Origin: Gymnopus androsaceus JB14
Lineage: Eukaryota; Basidiomycota; Agaricomycetes; Agaricales; Omphalotaceae
DNA: 64,000 nt
Assembly: GCA_009733575.1 (NCBI GenBank)
Contig: ML769385.1
Location: forward strand, 609,188 to 673,187
Reading direction: 5' to 3'
Shown: in pieces, positions 46,604-57,457 of the stretch
Position numbering within the stretch: the first letter of the stretch is position 1
How the letters are laid out: the number at the start of each line of letters is the position of its first letter
Position numbers and translations under genes: made by a program
The notes under the pieces: model-generated
The model's input: the letters and a program-made list of their open reading frames with translations, nothing else
Databases searched by the model: none
Told to the model about the DNA's origin: nothing

Positions 46604-46770
46604 GATGGAAAGATCGTAAGGGTCGTAACAAGAAGAAAGCCAGAGAACCTCGGACTCGGACGTTGGTTGTAAAGAGATCTAGAGCCACGTGCTGAATTTA
46701 TACAATTTACAAAGGACATTCATAAATTCAAATTGGTGGCTTTCTCGGTCCACATTCTTGTATTTGAGCC

Positions 46771-47669
46771 ATGTTCAGTCCACTTGGTCCCCCGTCAAGA
46801 GCTAAATCGCAATCTATTTCACACCGACCATCTCAACCTGCTGAACCTGCGACACCAGCAGCTCGTGCAGCAATTTCGTTAGAGTATGCGTCTCTGCGGA
46901 ACCGTTCCCATTGTCCTCTTGGACTTTACTGTCTGCCTTCAACAGAATCGATCATGATCTGGGATGCGGTCTTATTTATTCACCAAGGCAAGTTTACTTG
47001 CTTCTGTTTCTTCTATGTGGACATTAATCAATGATCTGGAATAGGTTATTACGCAGATTCCGTGCTCAAATTTAGAATCGTCTTTCCTGCACATTACCCT
47101 GAACGTCCTCCAACGGTGCAGTTCATTACTGACGTGTTCCATCCACTCATTTCATCCAATGGAACATTCTCTCTGAAACCTCAAATTCGAACTTGGAGGT
47201 GAGAGTATTGTCCATGTCCTGCATAGATCCAGAGACTAATTGCCTTTAGGCCCAATCAGCACCACATCTTTGACGTGTTGCATTTCGTAAAGGCAGCTTT
47301 CAAGAGAGATGTGCTGGATAAAATAGAAGAAGCAGATTGTCTGAACAAGGAAGCTTACAGGCGAGTCGTTCGTCAACTTTTCCTAACAAACCTAATACCT
47401 TTCTCAGATTGTGTGTACTTATCTACTCCCCTGGTATATCCCTTGAATTTAACCGCTTTGGCAGGTACCATGAATCTACAACCTCCTTTGCCGCACTTGC
47501 AACACAGACTGCATCCCTGTCTCATTCGTCCAATGCTCTTTATGACAAGGATCAACCCTCCATCACAGCGAAACCTTCACATGGGATGCATTTTAGCAAG
47601 TTAAAACCAAAGACATTGAAGGAGGAGCGGACAAGGCTTGGGCTAAAGGAATGGGAATCAGTGGATTGA
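46771..47669 (+). CDS. AKTIP/FTS-like ubiquitin E2 variant, catalytically inactive
   Basis: UBC-fold protein of about 240 residues related to AKTIP (FTS), a partner of Hook and FHIP proteins in dynein-linked vesicle traffic. ATG 46771 (MFSPLGPPSRAKSQSI); UBC-fold blocks LEYASLRNRSHCPLGLYCLP, VLKFRIVFPAHYPERPPTVQ, FITDVFHPLISSNGTFSL and HHIFDVLHFVKAAFKR. In true E2s the HPN box is followed by NGxICL with the catalytic cysteine; here the equivalent is HPLISSNGTFSL, without cysteine. Three introns (from about 46987, 47200 and 47361) join in frame; stop 47669. The start lies 167 bp from the divergent IQGAP start, so the two share a short promoter region. Confidence 0.85.
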
Positions 47670-47864
47670 TATGGGAATCGAAATTTTAGTCATCGAGTAT
47701 TACGCACAAATTTCAGAAATTTACGCCGCTAATTTCTCCTTGATTGTAATGATCCGCGCGCGGGTAGACGATTATGAGGGCAGACCTCGATAGTTTGCCC
47801 TGATCGCCTCACCAAGCTACTTATTTATGACCGAGAGCTTAGTCACGAAGTAGCCCGACAAGTA

Positions 47865-47872
47865 GTATAAAG
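47865..47872 (+). promoter_or_regulatory. TATA-like box before SDR gene
   Basis: gtataaag about 75 bp upstream of the ATG at 47945, followed by a CT/CA-rich leader with cag and ctcag-like sequence. Placement fits a fungal core promoter; not otherwise supported. Confidence 0.4.
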
Positions 47873-47944
47873 ACCAAGACAACTCGTACTCCTTATCTCC
47901 CAAAAACATCTCCACTCAGGTTCAAAAGCAATCTCCCATTCAAC

Positions 47945-48919
47945 ATGTCCAGTCTCCCGGTCGCCGTTTTCGTTGGTGGAACATCCGGTATCGGACGCGC
48001 TATGGCAGAAGCCTTCGCGCGTCGAACCAACGGTGATGCACATATCATTATCGTAGGCCGTAACAAAGCCTCTGCAGACGATCTAATCGCTTCCTTCCCT
48101 AAACCCACCGACAGTAATGCCATTCACGAATTCATCGCATCCGACGTCTCCCTAATCTCCAACGTGCACAACACCACCGCCGTGCTTTTGCAGCGCCTCG
48201 AACGCATCGACTACCTCGTTCTTTCTTCTGGAGTCTTGATTTTTGCCGGGAGAAACGAGACGAGTGAAGGTTTGGATGATAAGATGGCTTTGAGTTATTA
48301 TTCTCGATGGACCTTCATCCATGACTTGCTGCCTCTGTTGAGACAGTCGGTACAAGGTGCAAGGGTGTATACGGTGTTGGCGTCGGGACCCAATACACCC
48401 ATCGAGAAGGACAATCTGGATTTGAAGAAGAATCATACATTGGGCAAAATGACTGCTGCACTTACGACTTATACGAACGTTGCATTTCAGGTGAGGAGCT
48501 CAGTTCACATTTTCGTACACTTGGACATTTACTCATAATCTCGAATCAACAGAAACTCGCAAAGGATGAGCCCAGAATTCATTCGTTGAATCATGCGTTC
48601 CGGGCTTCGTGAGGTCACCGATGTTGATTCCGACGAGCTGGTACTGGAAGATTCCATACTATATTGTATACCCCGTGTTCTCGTTCCTATCCATAACTCC
48701 CGAGGTGAGCTTTGACTTGAACACTGTAAACCGAGAAATGTGACTGAGTATGTCTTAGGCTGCTGGAAATATTCATCTCGATGCTTTAATGGATTCGCCT
48801 GCGGGCTTCAACAGCTATGATCCAAAAGGAAAGTTGATGTCCTATACACCAGCCGACGAGGAGACCGTAGAATCGTGTGGAATCATACTTTGGAATTAAC
48901 GGAGCGATTCCGAGAGTAG
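47945..48919 (+). CDS. Short-chain dehydrogenase/reductase-like protein with two apparent frameshifts
   Basis: NAD(P)-binding Rossmann protein. ATG 47945; the nucleotide motif is VFVGGTSGIGRAMAEAFARR, then VGRNKASADDLIASF, IDYLVLSSG and an intron at about 48490-48551. The usual YxxxK pair is not evident (TTYTNVAFQKLAKDEP occupies the region), as in several fungal members with shifted catalytic residues. Near 48578 the frame must gain one base to read ESCVPGFVRSPMLIPTSWYW. Near 48868 another base is needed to read VWNHTLELTERFRE, stop 48919. An intron lies between (about 48702-48757). Each side of both shifts is plausible protein, so the gene is either mis-sequenced or an early pseudogene. Substrate unknown. 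Confidence 0.65.
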
Positions 48920-49062
48920 TAAGGAGTTCGAAGCAAGATAGTTCTTTTCGATCTAATCCATTATAAATACTGTACTATATTTCTTATCGAAATCCAGCTG
49001 GAATAAGTCCATGATACCTGCTGTTAATATAATTATTCCCATTCTAGATACAAGCCTAAGCT

Positions 49063-52000
49063 TCACAATTCGTTAACGCTGTCGATGGACGTGGCGCTGG
49101 GAATGGCTTCTACAGTCTCAAACTCGGGTCCAGTTTCAATATCCTCCTATGAAAATCGATTCAGTACGAGGAGAAAATAAGGATCCACAAAATCGCTCAC
49201 ATCCGTCAGTCTATGGAAGTGTTTTGACAGCTTTTCAATAACTAGCTATATGGGAGATGTTGCGTCAATTTTCTGCCAAGAGAGTATGAGTTTTAGCCCA
49301 TGAGGATTGTGTGCGATATACAACATACCGGCGTTGCTGTACATTCAAAGAATGTCGCGCATCTAGTGTTGAATCTAATACATTGGAAGAGTGCGCCCCT
49401 TCACTCAAGGAGAGTTTGATGGAGTACTCCTTGTCTGATTTGCCTCGACCATGATTGCGTTCGTACAGCTCGAAGGTAATGTGGGACTGCAGTCGATGAA
49501 TAACCTTCAGGATCAGCCTAACAATAGTCGAATATACAACACATACGCAGTAATCCAGCTCTGGTATCCGGCGATTTGCGATAGGAAGTCCAGATGTGAG
49601 GACAAGGTTCACTAAAGTATGTATATGGCTCTCTTTGGTAAAGTATAGCGTGAGCGAGCTCTCTCCGTTATTGCGAGCGGCCTCGAGGTCTCGAACAACG
49701 TTTTGAAGCAGGGGTAAAGAGGTGAGAACACCGATCTCCTCCCTGAATGAAGATAACAAGATGAGTTTTTTCAGATTTTTAATCGATTTGGGTAACAGAC
49801 TTTTCATCGGGATCGATACCGTATTCCTGCGGTGCAACAAGGTCGAACAGAGCCTTTGCACGGCCGTAGAGCTCGTGCAACCTTCGATCTTGTGGTTGCT
49901 GGGGGTCTTGAGTTTGCCGTTCATTGAATATTGAGAACAAGAAAGTTCGATGATGGAGGGCCGAATACTTGATTGTATCGTACTTGTAGGAAGGCAGAAT
50001 CGTAAGCCTTATCGATCGTCTCATAGAAAGAGTTAAATCACCAGTTCGGAAACCTACATATAGCGCTTTCAGTATGAAGAACCACCGATGAGCATTTCAG
50101 CTTACCCTCGAAGGATCAAATTTCTTTTGCTCAACATCACAAAAATCTTCAAATAACTTTTCCCATCGTTCCCTAAACAGCCAGGGTTCATCACCACAAC
50201 ACCAACGTTCCTGAATTTTGTCCACGTCCATGGTTTCATAGTTACGACGCATGATGTCCCGGAAAGAGCTAAGAAGCTGTATCACTTCTCTGACGACCTC
50301 TACGGGCTCCTTCTTCATGCTCTTCGGCCATGTCAATTCCGGCCTTTTCTCTGGCTCTCCTGGACGCAACAAGATTTTCAGTCGTTTTTTCACATCGTCC
50401 ATGAGGTCCTTCGCGGCATTGGAGTCATCGAGTAGATCCTTTCGAACGATGAGCTGCAAAGGCAGGGAAGTGTTTTGGCGGTTTAGGACGTTTTTGTGTT
50501 CATAGAGATTGCCGTTGGTATTGGTGTTGATGCTGGCTCCATCTGTCGAGGAACGAGAAGAATGGGTACTGGAATTTGAGGAAGGTACAGTAGCATAATT
50601 CTTTGGCTGGTAATCTAGAAGGGAGGTGGCGAAAATTTCGGCGGAGGCAATAACACGTCGCTCTGAAGATGTAAAAATCTAGATTGTATGTTAAAGCAGA
50701 GATAGTGAAGTATCTAGATATGTACGCACAGTGACGTTCTGCAACACTTCCTTGTCTAGAATGACTGTTACTGGCAAAAATACATCAAGGCGATAAACAC
50801 GCACTCATAATGGAAATGTCCTTCTTCATATTCTCCCCCAAGTCTCTTGATTGATATCGAGCGGCATGTGTAAACTAACGCAAGAAGTAAGGCTCGACAT
50901 CTAGAATTAAGGACAGGAAATACCTCTCCGCCCCATTTGAAGACTAGCGTTAGCTTCGTGAGGGATCGTGCATGACCAGCCTGCTTCTTGGAGTAGACGG
51001 GTTTCAACTGAGCTTTTGTCCCGGTAAGTCTATTTTGCTGAACAGCGCACTATTCAACTGCGTCAATTTCGCAAGTTCTTCGCCACTTGCGCCTAGAGCC
51101 TTTCGATTCTTCAACGGCACTAGCAATCTTGGTCAGTTGTTCCTTTTCTCGAAGGATGATCTCCTCGGTTTCGCCATTGAGAAGCTTTACAAATGGCTGA
51201 GTCCACGTTTCACCGATAGGAAAGTTACTGAGTAGAATAAGGACTTAGATTAATCCAAGGAAGGTCGATAACTCACAATTTCAGTTTTTGCTTCGGAGTT
51301 CTATCGGCATGTCTGAAAACAGTGACGTTCGCCTTCAAGAGCCATGTAGGTGCATCCTCGGAAGGAATTTCTGCGGCACTATGGAGTGCGCGGGTAGGGG
51401 ACGATGACACTTGCATACATAGTGATGCTAGAATCTCAGCCGCCTTGTCTAAGAAAAACATGTCAGCGCAAGGTATTGAAAGCCTTTGGAAGGCCCAAAG
51501 CCCACACAGGCAGGACATGCCCAAGCCACGAGTGATCGAAAAACATACCATAGTACGTCTCGTTTCCTTTCACAAAACTCCACCCATTGACATCGATGAC
51601 CTGACTTTTCCGACCGCTATCACATCTAAGCATATCATAGCCGCACACGCGTTGACCAAATCCTTCACATATTCGAGATGCCCAGGCCCTCTCTTCGTCT
51701 GTCAGGCGAGTGATGAATCTGTTGGAAGTTTGAGTTTCTGTTCACCTTGAATAAGAAATCAAACACACCGGATTTCCTTTCCGTCTGTATTTCGTCTCAC
51801 TACCCCGTCGACCACCGGCGACTTTCGTGTTTCCGCATGTGTATAGTCTTTCCCGACAGTATATACTTTGATGTCTTCAGAGTTATCGACGTCAATAAAC
51901 TGCTCGTAAATGTACGATCCGTCTGTCCTTGGCTGATTCAAGGTCGGGTCCAATTCACTGGATTTATTGCCAACCTTAAAATTGCGTTTAGCAATGAGTT

Positions 52001-52817
52001 GACGTGACAGCAGGTATCATATATACCTTCCGAAATAAGCGACGGCCTCCACCACCCCGAAAGTAGATGTAGACATTGTGGTCTTCGCCGCTTACGGGTT
52101 TTTCTACAAATGGTTTTTCCAAAACCTTTCCGTCAATGATGATAGCGTCCCCATCCTCTCTAAGGGCAACTTCCGGTGTAACTTTATATCCGCCAAGGAC
52201 TATCCCTAACTTCTGCTTCATCAGATCTCGAAGGGTATCATCAACTTTGGGGCCACCATCGCGCGATACTTCGAGGCGCTTGGGTGTAGGGACTCTGAGA
52301 TGATCCAAAACTGCCGCGACCAATCGTCGGTCCCAGAGGAGAGCTTGAGGCACGGGATCGTTGATGCAGAAAGGGTTGCGAAGTTTGACGTATGAGATGG
52401 CCTTGTCAAGCGGAAAATCGGTGGAAAAAAATGAGATAAGAATATCGCAACGAGGCCAATTTTCGACATCTGGAGGCAGCTAGATTGGACGTAGTTGTCG
52501 GAATAGAAAGGACTCGCGCACCTTCGTCAAGGATTACTTTATCTCCAAAAACCTTAACTTCAATGGTACCTCTGGACCTTTCTACAATCCGTATTAGAAT
52601 CTCCCTCATGGCCCGGGATCTCGCTTTAATGTCCATTGCACAAACACCCAAGACGACAGGAGCCAAAGTTTGTAAGGGACCGACTTCTTGGAAAGCATCG
52701 GATCCAATGGAGGAAGGAGATGATGAACGGGTCAGAAGAGAGCTAGAACGGGGAGATCGGTCGTTCTGGAGAGTTGAAGAAATGTGAAATCCGCGACTGA
52801 CGGTCCCAAGCCGGCAT
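49063..52817 (-). CDS. Diphosphoinositol pentakisphosphate kinase (Asp1/Vip1/PPIP5K), dual kinase-phosphatase
   Basis: Makes and breaks 1-position inositol pyrophosphates (IP7/IP8) that signal phosphate status and polarity. ATP-grasp kinase half: [100 protein letters not shown] and YDMLRCD with [20 protein letters not shown]. Histidine phosphatase half: [40 protein letters not shown] and [13 protein letters not shown]. The 3' end [15 protein letters not shown] plus [16 protein letters not shown] (stop 49063) needs one extra base near 49250. The start is unsettled: the frame is open upstream of CAMDIK without an ATG, and ATG 52817 ([14 protein letters not shown]) is in a neighbouring frame, possibly another single-base error. 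Confidence 0.88.
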
Positions 52818-53231
52818 GGCTCGCGATTGAGTTGGTTTCAGGATAAAGAATTAGTGCAAAGTTGGTGCAAAGTGAAACGGATTTTGAGGGATATGATTGA
52901 GCACCACGAGTTCCCAAGATTCTCCTTGGTTTACTCTAATGCAAAGCCCAATTGAAGATTGAACGTTTGACTGTTTGAACGTTTTGAACAAAGAGGTAGA
53001 GAACCCCTAAAACGTGCAACGCCGCTCGTGTGCTCAGTTTACTCAGCGCTTAATCAGCGACGGAGCTCGGATGACGAATCCGGAGATAATATCTGTCGCA
53101 CAATTGCCTCGCATGCCTCGCACAATTGTCTCGCATCACGTCACTATTTAGTTCTTCATTCAAACTCTGCTTTTGGATGTGGTTGAGTCAGAGTTTTGTT
53201 ACATGAAAAAACCTTGGAAATACCCTGGAAA

Positions 53232-56200
53232 TACCAAGCATGGCCGAGGACACGACTTCTCATAAAACGCCAGCAAAAATGGCCAGAGCTTCCTCCAAAT
53301 CATATTATCGATATCCTGGCAGAATGGCTACAGATAATGAACGGGTCACTATTGTCCACATATCTAATCTTCACTGCAGCAGGTATTTGTCGCCTCCCTC
53401 ATTTGCCTCTTACCTTCTCTCACTGTTTTTCTAGCTGTGTCCAAACCATCGAAGGCACCCTCGCAGAACTGATTCCTCCCCCTTCAACGGTCGAGATCTC
53501 CATTGTTTTGCAGTCTGTCAAAGTATATCATGAGTCGGAGCTGCCGCCTACTGCAATTCGGAACGCCATAATTAATGTTGGGTTTGACGTCGTCTCGGAT
53601 TCTACTTCAGATTTATCTGTAACGCTCACTGGCAAACGGCCATCGCTGCTTACCGGGACAAAGTCGAAACATTTCCAGCACTGCAAACTTTGCCAGGAAG
53701 AAGCCCTTGAGCCAGAAAAACCCTCCAAAGGTTCGCAGCCACTAAACGCACCATTTTCTGGCTACCCCTCCACCCAGGGCGCAGAAGGACCGTTCAAAGT
53801 CACCTTGTCAGTGGGGGGCATGACTTGTTCAGCATGCACAAACTCAATCACAGATACTGTCAAGGATCTTCCTGGTGTAAGTCAGTTGGTTGTAAGCCTG
53901 TTGGATAACTCGGCCTCTGCAGTTGTGGAGAACGAAGGAATTGCTCAGACAATCGCTGAGGCTATCGACGATTGTGGTTTTGAGGCTACTGTTATGAAGA
54001 TTATACCCGTGAAATCGATGGTACCTACAGAGGCTGATACTACTCGCACCGTTTCTCTTAGAGTGAATGGGATGCACTGCCAGTGAGTCCCTTACTTTGA
54101 TTAATTTTTTCATCACCATAATGAATGCCCTTTAGACATTGTCCACCTAGAATCATGTCCACGTTAGAAGGCTTTGGCTCCGTAACAATCATAAAGCCAA
54201 TCCAAAGTCACGATGACCCAATTTTGACAATCTCTTACAAACCAGACCCACCGTCCCTCACCGTTCGCCATATCGTACAGGCAATACATTCCTGACAATC
54301 CAGAGTTTGAGGCGAGCATATACCATGCGCCCTCTGTTGAAGATTGGTCGCGGCTCATACAGCGGCGGGAGCAGAGAAATCTTCTCCTTCGACTACTGTT
54401 CACTGTCATTGTGGCTACCCCCACGTTCATCATAGCCATTGTTTTCATGACTCTCGTCCGGAAGGGAAATCCTATGAAGAATTTCTTTATGGAACCTATA
54501 TGGACAGGGAATACGTCTAGAGCGCAATGGGCTCTATTTTTTCTGGCAACCCCCGTTATGTTCTACAGCGCTGGTGTCTTCCATCGCAGAAGTATCAAAG
54601 AGATACACGCGCTGTGGAAGAAGGGAAGCACAGTTCCTATTCTCAAGCGCTTCACAAAATTTGGCAGCATGAATCTCTTGATTTCATCTGGTGTTTCTGT
54701 TGCATATTTCTCCTCCATCGCGCTTCTTGCCTTGGCCGCAATTCAACCAAAATCTCCAGATGGTCAAGGTGATGAATCCACATATTTTGATTCTGTGGTT
54801 CTTTTGACAATGTTCCTGTTGTTTGGTATGTACTGTATAGTTTTTCTGCATCTGACAATACTAAAGAAGACATAGGTCGATTCCTCGAGTCTTACAGCAA
54901 GGCTCGCACTGCAGACGCTATTGGCGCTCTTGCTTCACTGAAGCCAGCACAGGCACTTTTAGTAATCTCTGGGCTCGAAGCCTCGGAAAATTCTTCGATG
55001 AGCTCCGACACAGAAAAGGGAGGGCCACAGACTTCCAGAGCAAAGACTGAGAGCATTCATGTCGATATGTTGGAAGTCGGAGACATAGTTCGCATTCCCC
55101 ATGGCTCGTCGCCGCCTGCGGATGGAGTAATCGTTTCAGGAGAGTTTGGGATTTTCGACGAAAGTTCCCTAACTGGAGAGTCAAAGCCTGTCAGAAAAGA
55201 AAGTGGTGAACAAGTCTATGTGGGGACGATCAATTCTGGTGATGTCGTTCATATACGCGTCGTAGAGATCGGTGGATCGACAATGTTTGTATTTCATTTT
55301 TGTCTCTCTTCCAATCATTGACGCCTTTGCAGGTTAGACTCGATTATCGACATTGTTCGGGATGCGCAAACGCGCCGCGCGACCCATGGAGCGTATCGCT
55401 GACATTATAACCGGTTACTTTGTTCCAGTGGTAACCCTTCTCGCGATACTCACTTGGGTTATCTGGCTTTCGCTGGGGGAAACTGGAAGACTTCCGGCTG
55501 ATTATCTCGATAATGCAGTTGGAGGATGGCGTAAGTACATAGTATTCTTATGGTCTTTATATTGCTGAATGTCGATTTAGCTGTGTGGTCACTCGAGTTC
55601 GCGATTGCAGTTTTCGTTATCGCATGTCCGTGTGGGATAGGACTCGCTGCACCCACCGCCCTCCTCGTTGGCTCTGGTCTTGCTGCAAAGTATGGTATCC
55701 TGGCTCGAGGAGGCGGCGAAGCGTTCCAAGAAGCATCCTAGATTGGATATTGTCGCTTTCGATAAAACGGGAACAATCACTGCTGGAAAGCTTCAAGTTT
55801 CGGACGTCGAGTACATCGCGAATGATACTTGGGACAAGGAAACAATCCTAGGAATGGTAGAGGAGGCAGAAAGTACAAGCTCTCATCCTTTAGCCGTTGC
55901 TATTCGAGAATTTTGTGCATCCAACAATGCTCGACCTCAATCTGGAGCCTCTTTACAGAGACTGCAGGGAGAGGGTTGAAAGCGACCTTCCAAACTCTGT
56001 CTTGTTCACTTATTGTTGGAAATGAGGCTTGGATGCACGAACATCAGGTTACTATTGGCCAGGATCTTCGCGCGCTAGCTGATACTTGGAAAACACAAGC
56101 AAAGAGTGTGGTTTTTCGTCTCTGCGCAACGTTCAGACCAACGGCAGCTTCTTGCCATTTTCGGAATCGCCGATATTATCAGGCCTGAAGCGCGCAGTGT

Positions 56201-56975
56201 CGTTTCATGGCTCTCCAAGAAGGGTATCGAGCCGTGGATGATATCGGGAGACCACGAAAAAACTGCACTCGCAGTTGCATCGGCCGTTGGAATACCATCT
56301 TCCAATGTCATTGCTGGCGTTCTACCTCACGAAAAGGTCAGTCCCCTCCCCATTTGTTCAAAGTATATTGCTAATCTACCTACAGGCTCAGAAGATAGAG
56401 TGGCTGCAAAAAGGTCGCCCGATTCTACCTGCAGATTCAGATCACGCCACTGGTGAAGCCAGAATGCTCAAAAGTCATTACGTCGTTGGCTTCGTGGGCG
56501 ATGGTATCAACGATGCACCTGCACTTACGATTGCCGATGTAGGGATTGCCATAGGCTCGGGTAGTACGTCGTTTTTCCTTCTCTGCGTAGTGACTGACCG
56601 CTAATTAACAAACCTCCAGGTGATGTCGCTATATCAAGCGCTAGTTTCATCCTTCTCTCTTCAGACCTACATGGATTGATAAATCTCATCGATCTTGCAA
56701 AGAGTGTCATCCGAAGGATCAAATTCAACTTTGTAAGTCGATGCTTTGTGCGAGGAGGAGTGGAATACTTATCCTTCTTCTGTCCAGTTCTGGGCGGCGA
56801 TGTATAATATCGCTGCGATTCCCATAGCGGCGGGTGTGATCTATCCCGCTGGACATATTCGTCTTGATCCTGTATGGGCTTCTCTTGCGATGGCTTTATC
56901 CTCTGTTTCAGTCATCAGCAGTTCGCTTTTGCTCAAGTTGTATAAGCCTCCGAAGAAAATCTAGTAGCATGTCGC
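53232..56975 (+). repeat. Inverted duplication, copy B (broken ATPase)
   Basis: Second copy of the ATPase locus, inverted relative to 35630-39370. Exons and introns are both conserved, so it arose by DNA-level duplication, not from mRNA. The upstream boundary is near atggccgaggac at 53240; the downstream boundary is just after the stop at 56964. Flanking sequences on both sides are unrelated. Confidence 0.85.
53240..56964 (+). pseudogene. Copper-transporting P1B-ATPase, duplicated copy with five frame lesions
   Basis: Paralog of the intact gene at 35639-39278. The N-terminal part is open (ATG 53325 MATDNERVTIVHIS, or an in-frame ATG at 53240 that copy A lacks) and keeps GMTCSAC and GMHCQ. 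Compared base by base with copy A there are single-base changes near 54291 (+1), 55381 (+1), 55739 (+1, creating TAG after EAFQEAS), 55949 (-1) and 56116 (+1). Motifs survive on either side: [37 protein letters not shown] and [11 protein letters not shown], end [12 protein letters not shown]. Missense differences are spread along the gene. Either a young pseudogene or, less likely, a functional paralog spoiled by assembly errors. Confidence 0.82.
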
Positions 56976-57457
56976 TCATAGCGAGTATCTAGTCTATGTT
57001 CGATTCACGATGTAACATTGTAAATCGATATAATTCGTGACATTTGGTAGGCTGCGATGTAAATGAAAAAGTAATGAAAAAGAAACAAGCAAGAAAACAA
57101 GAGGAATGGATAAATAAAGTAAATACACAGACAACCCTTCAAAAAGAAAGATAGGAAAACCGGAGAAATAGAACGAATAAGGCAAGCACTCGCAAGCAAG
57201 TAATAAACCAAGGGACTAGCCATTCCTTGTAAGAACGATGAAGCCCAACTTGAAGAACCTAGGATATCTGAAGGGGAGCGGAGTGGGCGTGACAGAGAGA
57301 AGAAAACTCTTTTGGAAAACAAATTTAAGAAAGCGTCCGGAAGGCCTGCCAGTAGGATAATAGTACATTGTTACAGGTATCCTGCGGCCCAGTCATGATA
57401 CTTAACACTACAAACACGCGATACCAAATTTGAACGACACTGGCTAGTCAGCGTACC
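56976..57457. other. Convergent intergenic spacer
   Basis: AT-rich spacer between the end of ATPase copy B and the 3' end of the minus-strand membrane-protein gene. Minus-strand hydrophobic open frames here (57005-57322) come from A-rich sequence and show no conserved motif. No gene or RNA seen. Confidence 0.5.

Noticed and set aside
57005..57322. Hydrophobic minus-strand open frame of 105 codons
   Set aside because: Arises from A-rich plus-strand sequence in a convergent spacer; repetitive Phe/Leu/Ser composition without motif.
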